Of a stretch of DNA of 64,000 bases, positions 54,601 through 63,131 are shown piece after piece. The stretch comes from TMP-86 sp046347195 (lineage in GTDB: Bacteria; Pseudomonadota; Gammaproteobacteria; Steroidobacterales; Steroidobacteraceae): positions 1-64,000 of the forward strand of contig JAXMGQ010000016.1 in the NCBI GenBank assembly GCA_046347195.1. Reading direction: 5' to 3'. A model generated the notes under the pieces. The model was not told the DNA's origin, searched no databases, and saw only the letters and a program-made list of their open reading frames with translations. The number at the start of each line of letters is the position of its first letter. Within the stretch, counting starts at the first letter, position 1. The position numbers and the translations under genes are program-made.

Positions 54601-55379
54601 CTATGGCGCAAGTACGTGTTCGCGGTACCAGGCGCGATGATCCACGGCGGACAAGGCTCGTCTCCGCAGAAGATCGCTCGCGAGCAACGACGACCTCGTG
54701 CGAACACCGTTGCTGCTCAACGACGCGCGATATCGTCGCCACGTCAACTTCACCATGGTCGAGGACAGCAGCAGATCGTGGTCGGCATCTACCTGCGTGG
54801 CCATTCTACCTCGCCGACGGCCAACCTCGACCAGGCCATGTCGGCGGCCATCGAAGCCACTGCGCCTTGCAGAAGGTCGACTCGGCGAACGTCGAGAACT
54901 GCGGTCACCCATGCACACGCCTGAGTGCCGCCGAGGGTGCGCGGGATGCCCTCGGCCGCGCAAGCGCGATCCGTTGCTGGAGACGCGGACCGACAGGGTG
55001 TGCAAAGTGCCGCAGCCGTGCACGAAGAGCGAACCTCGCGCTTGAAGGTGCGGTCGATGAAGTCGTTGACGAGCACGAAGCTCCCGGGCGGCAGCTCCTC
55101 GCGATACGAGCCGCAGGCGGTCAGCGAGATGAGATCCGTGACACCGGCGCGCTTGAGCGCGTCGATGTTCGCTCGATAATTCACGCCGGAGGGCGAGCGG
55201 CTGTGTCCCGGGCCATGCCGCGAGAGAAACACGATGTCGGTCGCGCCGATGCGACCGAGACGCAAGCAGTCCGATGGCTCGCCCCAGGGCGTCGATACCC
55301 GCTGCTCGCGCAGGCATTCGAGGCCTGGCAGGTCATAGACGCCAGACCCTCCGAGGATCCCGAGAACCGCCTGGGTCAT
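54601..55379 (-). pseudogene. mtnP: methylthioadenosine/methylthioinosine phosphorylase, 3' half frame-broken
   Basis: Phosphorolysis of 5'-methylthioadenosine (or methylthioinosine). ATG 55379 begins QAVLGILGGSGVYDLPGLE; further family motifs are LSRHGPGHSRSP, GVNYRANIDALKRAGVTDL (phosphate/nucleoside site) and DFIDRTFKRE. After ~residue 120 the frame is lost; shifted pieces (GSLFVHGCG, GGTQACA) continue the family order. At least three indels. First gene of the salvage operon; divergent from the TDT carrier. Confidence 0.8.
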
Positions 55380-55489
55380 GCAACTGATACCATGATGCGC
55401 CACAGTATAGACGCGCGGTGGCGCTCGAGAAACTCCATGATGCAAGGCACGCTTTCCGCGATGGCTGTGTACGGTCCGAAGACAGTCAG

Positions 55490-56545
55490 ATGAGCGCGTG
55501 GCTGCAACGGGTGCGCGCACCGCTGAAGACCATGTCGCCGAGCTATTTCAGCATGGTCATGGCGACCGGTATCGTGTCGCTGGCGGCGCATCTGCTGGGA
55601 GTGCCGGTGGTGCCACGCGCCCTGTTCGCGCTCAACTGGGTGCTGTTCACGATCATCTCGACGCTCGCCTGTCTTCGCTTCCTCTGGTACCCGCGCGAAG
55701 TGTTCGGCGATCTGTTCAAACACCTGCAGGCGCCGGGCTTCTTCACCTTCGTCGCGGCCTGCTCGATCCTCGGCAGCCAGAGCCTGCTGCTCGGCGGGAG
55801 CCTGCGCATCGCCGTCGCGCTCGGCATGCTGGGGCTGCTGGGCTGGTTCCTGCTGACCTACACCATTTTCACCGTACTCACGGTCAAGCAGAACAAGCCG
55901 AGTCTGGATCGCGGCATCAATGGCGGCTGGCTGCTCGCGGTCGTCGCCACGCAGTCGATGGCGGTGCTGGCGGCGCTGGTGTCGCAGGAATTCCCCCAGC
56001 CGCTGCGGCTGGAGTTGAACTTCTTCGCCCTGTCGATGTGGCTGTGGGGCGGCATGCTCTACATCTGGATGATGTCGTTGATCTTCTATCGCTACACCTT
56101 CTTCGAATTCTCGCCGGCCGACCTGTCGCCACCGTACTGGATCAATATGGGCGCAATGGCGATTTCGACGCTCGCCGGCTCACTGCTGATCATCAATACC
56201 CCGCATGCACCGTTTCTGAACTCGATGCTGCCCTTCCTCAAGGGCTTCACCGTGTTCTACTGGGCCACCGGCACCTGGTGGATTCCCATGCTGGTGGTAT
56301 TGGCGATATGGCGACATGGCATCAAGCGTTTTCCGTTCACCTACGATCCGATGTACTGGGGAGCGGTATTTCCGCTGGGCATGTACGCGGTGGCGACCCT
56401 GCGCATGATGGCCGCGATGAATCTCGACTTTCTGGGCAAGCTGCCACACACCGTGTTCGCTGTCGGACTGACGGTGTGGCTGATCGTCTTCTTCGGCCAG
56501 TTGCGTGCCCTGGGCCGGATTTGGGGCGCGCCTGCCACGACCTAG
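55490..56545 (+). CDS. TDT family transporter (TehA/SLAC1-like)
   Basis: 351 residues from ATG 55490. Ten hydrophobic helices in the five-hairpin arrangement of the voltage-dependent anion channel family: SPSYFSMVMATGIVSLAAHL, WVLFTIISTLACLRF, WLWGGMLYIWMMSLIFYR, TWWIPMLVVLAIWRHG. Family members carry C4-dicarboxylates, sulfite, malate or tellurite; the substrate is open. Convergent with the thiolase fragment. Confidence 0.9.
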   Translation: MSAWLQRVRAPLKTMSPSYFSMVMATGIVSLAAHLLGVPVVPRALFALNWVLFTIISTLACLRFLWYPREVFGDLFKHLQAPGFFTFVAACSILGSQSLLLGGSLRIAVALGMLGLLGWFLLTYTIFTVLTVKQNKPSLDRGINGGWLLAVVATQSMAVLAALVSQEFPQPLRLELNFFALSMWLWGGMLYIWMMSLIFYRYTFFEFSPADLSPPYWINMGAMAISTLAGSLLIINTPHAPFLNSMLPFLKGFTVFYWATGTWWIPMLVVLAIWRHGIKRFPFTYDPMYWGAVFPLGMYAVATLRMMAAMNLDFLGKLPHTVFAVGLTVWLIVFFGQLRALGRIWGAPATT

Positions 56546-56573
56546 GATCGATGGCGCTGCATCGCCATTCCGC

Positions 56574-56904
<331 letters not shown>

Positions 56905-56915
<11 letters not shown>

Positions 56916-56930
56916 GGCAACCGATTTCGC
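56905..56930. other. join between thiolase fragment and lower-GC segment
   Basis: On the minus strand the UbiD reading FAGFAKSVA passes directly into thiolase AGCDPKEMG. GC content drops visibly from here rightward (TTTGAGCTGTTTGTACACC-like stretches appear). No target duplication, inverted repeats or integrase are visible. Confidence 0.7.
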
Positions 56931-58062
56931 AAATCCGGCAAATCCGGTTCCGCGCTGCAATGACCGCCGTGAGGCCATGTTGATACAGCGCATTGACAGC
57001 CACGACTTCGTCAAAGCTCTGTTTGAGCTGTTTGTACACCGACACACAGGTACTTATACCCAACAAAGTGTCGTGCTCCGTCCACCCCTTGCTCCCGATG
57101 TAAAGACTCTCGAATATCGGTTGATCGCGATAGGAGACACCGGTGACACGGAAGACGTTGAGTTGCCGGACTCCGACACCGTAGGTCCCCGGAAACTCAC
57201 CGAACGGCCCCCGTGAATGCGCTTCCCATTGATCATCTCCGCCTCGATCACCATCTCCGCATTCGCGAGGATGTCCATTCCGTTGCCGGATGTAGTCAAT
57301 TGAAGTGGTGACCCCATCATCCTCGCCGCGTACGCGAATTCCGACTCGTCGTAGTCGAGCGGTGTTGCGGCGAACATCGCCATTGCCGGGTGATTGCCGA
57401 TCATGACTGCGATCTTGAGCGGCAGATTGTGTTTTTCGGCCATTCGTATTTGACGGCCCATGTCGTGCGACGGCACGGCATCCAGACTGAGAAGATCTGG
57501 CCCATGCACCTGAATGCGGTAGATTCCTACATTCTGCTTGTTGAAATTGGCCGGTTCACATGGATCACGGCTGACGACATTTGCCTTGTCGATATAGAAG
57601 CCCCCGTCATACTCGTTGATACAGCCGAGGAAGCAACTCATAAAGATTGATGCCCTGATCGACACGATTGCCGTGCACCGGAGCATCCTGCGGTGAGATT
57701 CGCTCGATCAGCGGCTCCTCGCCTGCCCACCGATTGGCGACTTCGAAAAACAACTCCTTCGTGCTCGCACCCTTGGGCATACCCAGCAGCAATGCGAGAT
57801 TCGCGGGAAACTCCCGTACGCCGATCACGATCCTCTTGCGGATAGCCACGAATGTTTTCAATCATCACGGCGGGTCCGTCTTGCGAATCCCGTCCTGCCG
57901 CCACTGAAATGTTCGGATATCAGGTTCCGGCATCACCGGATCCGTCCACCGCACCAGTTGGCCGTTGCTTTCCAGCAACGCAAGGAAATCCCGCAGACCC
58001 TTGATACGCTGCCCTACGACACGGGCAGCGTCGGAAAGCACTGGTTCGGACCCCTTACCCAC
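56920..58062 (-). pseudogene. UbiD family decarboxylase, frame-broken and 3'-truncated
   Basis: Prenylated-FMN decarboxylase/carboxylase. Joined frames give GLRDFLALLESNGQLVRW, GPAVMIENIRGYP, PANLALLLGMPKGASTKELF, NKQNVGIYRIQVHGPDLLS, AAMFAATPLDY-like core, EMVIEAEMINGKRI and, after one missing G in the run at 57218-57222, GEFPGTYGVGVRQLNVFRV. The Arg and Glu residues of the active site (YRIQVH, EAE, GEFPG) are kept. The chain stops after YQHGLTAVIAARNR/FAGFAKSVA where it meets the thiolase, losing the last ~80 residues. About four indels. The start (GTG 58062) is uncertain. Confidence 0.82.
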
Positions 58063-58108
58063 TATCTGTCATCCCCCCTGCTGAAGAGTCTGAACATCCA
58101 TCTACGCC

Positions 58109-60286
58109 CTAACCCAGAAACCGGAAGGTCTGCACGTCCGGATCTGTGCGCCGAACACATAGAACCTCCAGAAGCTCGGCGCACTCCGGACAATAGAATT
58201 CGCGCAGCGAAAATTCCTCCGGCCTCACGGCAAATCTCGGCGGCTGCCCTCGGCTCAGCGGTGCGTCCACGCGAGCCGCGTAGACCTTCCAGTCGCTCGT
58301 TGCCTCACCCAAAACGTGGTTGCAGCTCATGCACTTCCAATACCTTGACGTGCCGTTCTGCCCCACCAGTTGCAATACACCTCCCCAATCAAGAATCTCA
58401 TCGTCATTATCCGTCACAACCGCTGCTCGCTTCACCAACGGTACTGCGGCCTTGAGTCGTTCCGATCGAATGTCAGACCGGCGCTTCGCCGTGGCGCTGC
58501 CGTCCGTCTTCATGGTCTTCGGATCCACAACAACTCCGTAAGTTCGCGCAGCCTCGTCAACCGAGATGTACTCGTTCCGGATGTCTGCCTCGATCTTCCC
58601 TGGATCGCGGCTGAGCGGATCCCCAAAACCTCCACCCCCGCCGAAGTAGACCGTATAGACGTCTCCCCGGTTGAACGGAAACGTTGTATTGCAACCGTAC
58701 TCCGTCCTTTTCCCGGATATCTCCTCGCCTTCCGCCGGCATTTCACCTGCCTCAAAAAGCGCCTCGATGTTGGACTCCCGGATGATGTACTGTTTGACGT
58801 TGGGAGCCGGATACCCTCCCGCAAGGCCATTTGACAGACGAATGACGTCGCCCATCCCGTTATCATGAGCTTCGAGCTTGTCCGAGCTCCACGGGATGAA
58901 TGCGTTGTAACATGCAGTTCCGCCGCGATGTCTTCCCGGGCCTCCGGTGTCGATCGCCTCCTTGCGCCACAGATACAGCCAGGGGAACAGCTGCTCCGAA
59001 CGCTCCAGATTGGCCACCTGCGGCTTTGTCGTCCACATGTTTGAACATGTGTCATCGCCATCACGGTGGATCATTGCACCTGCGCCGCAAATCAGATTCT
59101 CCATCATCATCGTGATGAAGTACTTGCCATTCTTGTCACGGCCGTACAACATCGGATTGTTGAAGGCATTACTGCCGCAGGCAAAGGCCTCTTGCTTCTC
59201 GTCGGAGCACAGATAAAGCTGACTGATGCAATCGAGAACACACCCAATCGTCACGTACCCAGCACCTGCTGGAGTGTTTATGGATACCGGTGCCGTGTCC
59301 GTCGGATTCACCACGGTGCCGAGCGGGACGACCCAGTTGATGACACCCCATAATCCGTAATTCCAGGGGATGTCGTGCGCAAGCATCATCAGGAACGGAC
59401 ATTCCGCATTACTCTTCGCCCCCGGCAGGGCGACATTTTGCGCCCCGGCGGATTGGGGTGAGGATCCGGTGAAATCCAGCGTCAGCGTCGTACCCTTCTT
59501 GATCAGCTTGCACTGAACAGCGAGCGGTCCCTCTCCCTCGACGATGGACTCGAAGTAATGGCGCGCGGTGAACTCCCCATCCGGGAGCTTTCCCAGACGC
59601 TGGCGAATTCTCTGTTCCGAGTAGCGTGGTAACTCTTCAAAGATCGCCTTGACCTTATCGATTCCGAACTCCTGTATCGTCCCGAGCAAGCGCCGCTCCG
59701 CGGCATTGTTGGCCGCCATACGTGCTCTCAACTCGAGCACGAGCAGTTCCGGCTGGCGCGTCATGTTCTTGATGGTCGTCTCGATATCCTTCCGCACGAC
59801 ACCGCGCTCGCACAGCTTGATGCCCCACATGCTCAGGCCCTCCTGAACCCGCTCCCGGGCATCGAGGTGAGCCCCACCGATATTGATGCCACCGACGTCC
59901 ATATTGTGACCGGCGGTGTTTACCCAGGCGATCCGTTCGCCGTTCCAGAATACAGGCTTGAGCACCTGAATATCCATCAAGTGCACGGCTGCGATCTCGG
60001 TGCAATTCAATACGAACTGATCACCTTCGAGGATTCCCGGATTCTCTTCATACTCTTTCGAGATATACCGGCCCGCCTCCTCGAGACATTGCGTCCATTC
60101 CACGATACCGCCGCCTACCATGATGGTTTCACCGTTGGCGTTGAGTATCGCCTCTTCATGATCGCCTGCTTCGGTGATGACGGCGTTTCCGGATACTCGC
60201 GCCATCGTGTAATAGGCTTCGTTGACGATCTCCTCCAGGCGGTGTCGAAGAATCTCGAACGTCACTGGATCCAGCTTCGTAGCCAT
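58109..60286 (-). CDS. hydantoinase B/oxoprolinase family subunit with acetone-carboxylase-gamma-like tail
   Basis: 725 residues, ATG 60286, one base after the HyuA gene's stop. Main body is HyuB/AcxB-like (MATKLDPVTFEILRHRLEEI, GHNMDVGGINIGGAHLDARE, DFTGSSPQSAGAQNVALPGA, YFGGGGGFGDPLSRDP). The last ~110 residues carry CMSCNHVLGEATSDWKVYA and REFYCPECAELLEVL, two CxxC pairs in the pattern of the zinc-binding gamma subunit of acetone carboxylase, here fused. This points to an ATP-dependent carboxylase (acetone/acetophenone type) rather than a true hydantoinase. Confidence 0.9.
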   Translation of the reverse strand: MATKLDPVTFEILRHRLEEIVNEAYYTMARVSGNAVITEAGDHEEAILNANGETIMVGGGIVEWTQCLEEAGRYISKEYEENPGILEGDQFVLNCTEIAAVHLMDIQVLKPVFWNGERIAWVNTAGHNMDVGGINIGGAHLDARERVQEGLSMWGIKLCERGVVRKDIETTIKNMTRQPELLVLELRARMAANNAAERRLLGTIQEFGIDKVKAIFEELPRYSEQRIRQRLGKLPDGEFTARHYFESIVEGEGPLAVQCKLIKKGTTLTLDFTGSSPQSAGAQNVALPGAKSNAECPFLMMLAHDIPWNYGLWGVINWVVPLGTVVNPTDTAPVSINTPAGAGYVTIGCVLDCISQLYLCSDEKQEAFACGSNAFNNPMLYGRDKNGKYFITMMMENLICGAGAMIHRDGDDTCSNMWTTKPQVANLERSEQLFPWLYLWRKEAIDTGGPGRHRGGTACYNAFIPWSSDKLEAHDNGMGDVIRLSNGLAGGYPAPNVKQYIIRESNIEALFEAGEMPAEGEEISGKRTEYGCNTTFPFNRGDVYTVYFGGGGGFGDPLSRDPGKIEADIRNEYISVDEAARTYGVVVDPKTMKTDGSATAKRRSDIRSERLKAAVPLVKRAAVVTDNDDEILDWGGVLQLVGQNGTSRYWKCMSCNHVLGEATSDWKVYAARVDAPLSRGQPPRFAVRPEEFSLREFYCPECAELLEVLCVRRTDPDVQTFRFLG

Positions 60287-60287
60287 C

Positions 60288-62381
60288 TTAGTTCCCCTCT
60301 ACACGTTCGATCTCGACATTCTTGAAGCCATCAAGTGTGGCCCGGTATCCAGGAGGTACGACCATGGTGGTTTCGTCCGACTCGATGACCGCAGGTCCGG
60401 CCACCCTGTTGCCTGGCTTCAGACCCGCGAAGTCGAACACCGCGGTTGAAACGTAGCCGTGCCCCTTGAAGTGCGCCTGCCGGCTCCCCTTGACGGCGGC
60501 ACGAGAATCGAGCCCTGAAAGCGGGGCCGGCCGCGCCACGAAATCGTAAATCGTGCCTTCCCCTTTGATCATGTATGAGACCAGCACCCGCCCGGCCTCG
60601 GGGTGTCCGGCACCTGACCCGTAAAGGCGTGCATACGCTTCATCGAAGAGAGGGCCGAGCTTCTCGGCATCCTCGTCCGTATAAGCCGACTTGTACGGCA
60701 GCTCCATGTTCACGGTGTTTATCTGCATGGCATATTTCATCTCCACCGAGATGCGGATCTTCATCTGCTCCGGCGTCAGTCCCCCGGCACGAAGTTCCTT
60801 GACCACCTTGTCATACAGTTCTCCGACGTTGCGGTTCAGCGATTCCGCACTCACCGGCAACACCTGATAGTCATACTTCATGAACGTGTGGCCAATTGGC
60901 GACACCGCGAGACCGAGCGCCGAATACACGGAAGATGACATCGGCACGATGGCCTTCCGCGCACCAAGCGTGGCACCCATATACGCCACGTGCACGGGAC
61001 CTGCACCGCCAAAACTGAAAATGACATAGTCTCCGATATTGATGCCGCGGCGTACGGTCATGCCCATGATCAGGTCGGACATGTGCGAATTGATGATTTC
61101 ATAAGCGCCCTGAGCAACACCGACCACGCTCATGTCCAGATCTCTGGCCAACTTTTCGAACACTTCGAACGAGCGCTTTGGCTGCAGCTTCATTCGACCA
61201 CCATTGAAGTAATCCGGGTTCACGTAGCCCAGAATGACGGCCGCGTCGGTGATCGTCGCAAATTGCCCCCCGAAGCCATAACACGCCGGGCCTGGATTGG
61301 ATCCGGCGCTCTGCGGGCCGACATGAATCGTCTTGAGCACGGGATCCGCTTCCACGATGGTGCCTCCGCCCGCCCCGATCGAAACGATATCGAGGGTTGG
61401 ATACAGAGTACTGAACTTCTCTATTCGTGGCTCCCGATTGAATGTCTCCTTGCCGTTGGTAATGACACTGACATCAAATGTGGTACCGCCAACGTCCGTC
61501 GAGATGATGTTGTCGTAGCCCAGCAGCTGTCCGAATATCTGGGTCGCTTTGACTCCTCCCGCTGGTCCCGAATGTACGGTCGCGACCGGCTGAACCGAGT
61601 CTGAATAGGCGATCGTGCCATCCGCTTTCATCAGCAACAATCGCGGCACCAGACCGCGACCTCGAAGAAACGTCGATATCGACTCCATGTAACTCTTGGT
61701 CATCGGGCCCACATACGAATCCAGGACGGTGGTGATGAACCGCTCGTACTCGCCTTCGAGGGGAATGACTTCATGGGATGTCCCGACATACATGTCCGGG
61801 TACATTTCCCTCACCAGATCGCGGGCTGCCGTCTCGTGTTTGTCGTTCTTGAACGACCAGAGAAAACATATCGCAATCGCATCCACGCCTTCTGCGGCAA
61901 GCTCCCTTATTCCCTGCCGGACGTCCACTTCGCTCAGGGCCACCACCTCGCGGCCGCTGAAATCGACGCGTTCCCGGATTTCCCTGATCCGATTCTTTGG
62001 CACCAGTGGCGCTGGCTTCACTGTCGTCGCCATGTGCTTGGTCTCGGCCTCGGACAGTCCTGTCCAGCGCGACAAGCCTCGAGCGATGTGAATCGTGTCG
62101 CGAGCTCCCTTGGTCGTCAGCATTCCAACCGTCGCGCCTGTTCGTGTTGCGATCGCATTCGTGCCGATGGTGGTGCCGTAGGCAAACGCGACGCAGCCAC
62201 CGAGCAGCTCCTCGACGGTGCATGACAGTTTCTCGGCCGCGACAGCCAGTGCATTGCCGACGCCTTCGGAGAAGTCATGGTATGTGGTCAGATGCTTGCC
62301 AGTGGTGATCCTTCCGTCTTCGCCAAGTACGACACAGTCAGTGAAGGTTCCACCGGTATCCACACCGATCTTGTATTTCAT
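60288..62381 (-). CDS. hydantoinase A/oxoprolinase family ATP-binding subunit
   Basis: 697 residues, intact. Actin-like ATPase N-terminus KIGVDTGGTFTDCVVLGEDG, FAYGTTIGTNAIATRTGA, DVGGTTFDVSVI and SIGAGGGTIVEAD (phosphate loops), GSNPGPACYGFGG and FSFGGAGPVHVAYMG. Forms a complex with the HyuB-like protein; ATP is used to phosphorylate substrate and/or bicarbonate in the carboxylase members. First gene of hyuA-hyuB-ubiD; a palindrome lies ~75 bases upstream. Confidence 0.93.
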   Translation of the reverse strand: MKYKIGVDTGGTFTDCVVLGEDGRITTGKHLTTYHDFSEGVGNALAVAAEKLSCTVEELLGGCVAFAYGTTIGTNAIATRTGATVGMLTTKGARDTIHIARGLSRWTGLSEAETKHMATTVKPAPLVPKNRIREIRERVDFSGREVVALSEVDVRQGIRELAAEGVDAIAICFLWSFKNDKHETAARDLVREMYPDMYVGTSHEVIPLEGEYERFITTVLDSYVGPMTKSYMESISTFLRGRGLVPRLLLMKADGTIAYSDSVQPVATVHSGPAGGVKATQIFGQLLGYDNIISTDVGGTTFDVSVITNGKETFNREPRIEKFSTLYPTLDIVSIGAGGGTIVEADPVLKTIHVGPQSAGSNPGPACYGFGGQFATITDAAVILGYVNPDYFNGGRMKLQPKRSFEVFEKLARDLDMSVVGVAQGAYEIINSHMSDLIMGMTVRRGINIGDYVIFSFGGAGPVHVAYMGATLGARKAIVPMSSSVYSALGLAVSPIGHTFMKYDYQVLPVSAESLNRNVGELYDKVVKELRAGGLTPEQMKIRISVEMKYAMQINTVNMELPYKSAYTDEDAEKLGPLFDEAYARLYGSGAGHPEAGRVLVSYMIKGEGTIYDFVARPAPLSGLDSRAAVKGSRQAHFKGHGYVSTAVFDFAGLKPGNRVAGPAVIESDETTMVVPPGYRATLDGFKNVEIERVEGN

Positions 62382-62454
62382 GCTCTTCTCCCGATAGTCG
62401 CTGGGTCAGTACCAGCACAATCACGCTCGCTCCATTCTTGCGTTCTCATGGTAA

Positions 62455-62470
62455 TTGATCCTTCGATCAA
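62455..62470. promoter_or_regulatory. perfect palindrome upstream of the hyuA-like gene
   Basis: TTGATC-CTTC-GATCAA: 6-base arms and a 4-base centre, in the 252-base gap 62382-62633. TTGATC recurs at 62510. Likely an operator for the carboxylase operon. The FNR box (TTGAT-N4-ATCAA) has a 2-base shorter spacing, so it is not a match. The rest of the gap shows no gene I can support. Confidence 0.45.
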
Positions 62471-62633
62471 AAGAAATACGTTTGACCTATATTGTTCACA
62501 GCCGATCGACTTGATCAGGATTGAATATGCTGCGAAAAACCAGGCTGACCTCGTCCGCTCACTGCGACCAGCGGTCTCGGTGAGGTCCAACAGTCTTAAT
62601 CGGCGCTGGTCGCCCTCTCTGGGAGAGGACTTC

Positions 62634-63116
62634 TCACGCCGTCCAGGGAGCCTCCTCCCTATGACCGAAGCCCAGCTTGTTGTCGATCAATCGCACCCAC
62701 GTCGGTCGCAATTGCCAGAATTCACTTCCGGCCAGCGGCCCAACCAGTTCGGCTGGCGCCGCCCCTTGCTCCTTCAGCCAGTCCGCGACAAATGGAAACT
62801 TGGCCGCATAAATCCCCGCCACCACATGGATATCTGGCTCGGGCACTCGACTGCCGATCACCCGCATCTGCACGCCGGTGATCTCCCGCCATTCCTGCCT
62901 GTCTGCATACACGCTTATCGCTGCCCGTGCACTACGCTCGAGAGCCTGGACATGCAGGCTGGCGTTGCCGGACAGAAAAAAGCAATTCAAATTCTCATCG
63001 TGCGCGAACAGCACCGGTGCGATCCAAGGCCCCAGGGCTTCAGTTTCCGTCGCCAGTGCCAGCGTCGTGTGCAAACCAAGAAAGGCATCGATGCGGGCTC
63101 GTAGGGCCTCTTTCAC
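62634..63116 (-). CDS. pyridoxamine 5'-phosphate oxidase-fold protein
   Basis: 160 residues, GTG 63116. Split-barrel flavin-binding fold: HTTLALATETEALGPWIAPV, NLNCFFLSGNASLHVQALER, ARAAISVYADRQEWREITG. Resembles the YhbP/PNPOx-like group of unknown function that binds FMN or heme. 15 bases after the stop of the TonB receptor on the same strand. Confidence 0.84.
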   Translation of the reverse strand: MKEALRARIDAFLGLHTTLALATETEALGPWIAPVLFAHDENLNCFFLSGNASLHVQALERSARAAISVYADRQEWREITGVQMRVIGSRVPEPDIHVVAGIYAAKFPFVADWLKEQGAAPAELVGPLAGSEFWQLRPTWVRLIDNKLGFGHREEAPWTA

Positions 63117-63131
63117 GACGTTCAGGGAGCG

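Noticed and set aside
62378..62449. Possible 23-residue leader peptide (MRTQEWSERDCAG...) ending in the hyuA ATG
   Set aside because: No convincing ribosome site or conserved feature; overlap with the start could be chance
62455..62470. FNR/ANR box before hyuA
   Set aside because: The half sites are separated by six rather than four bases; retained only as a generic palindrome
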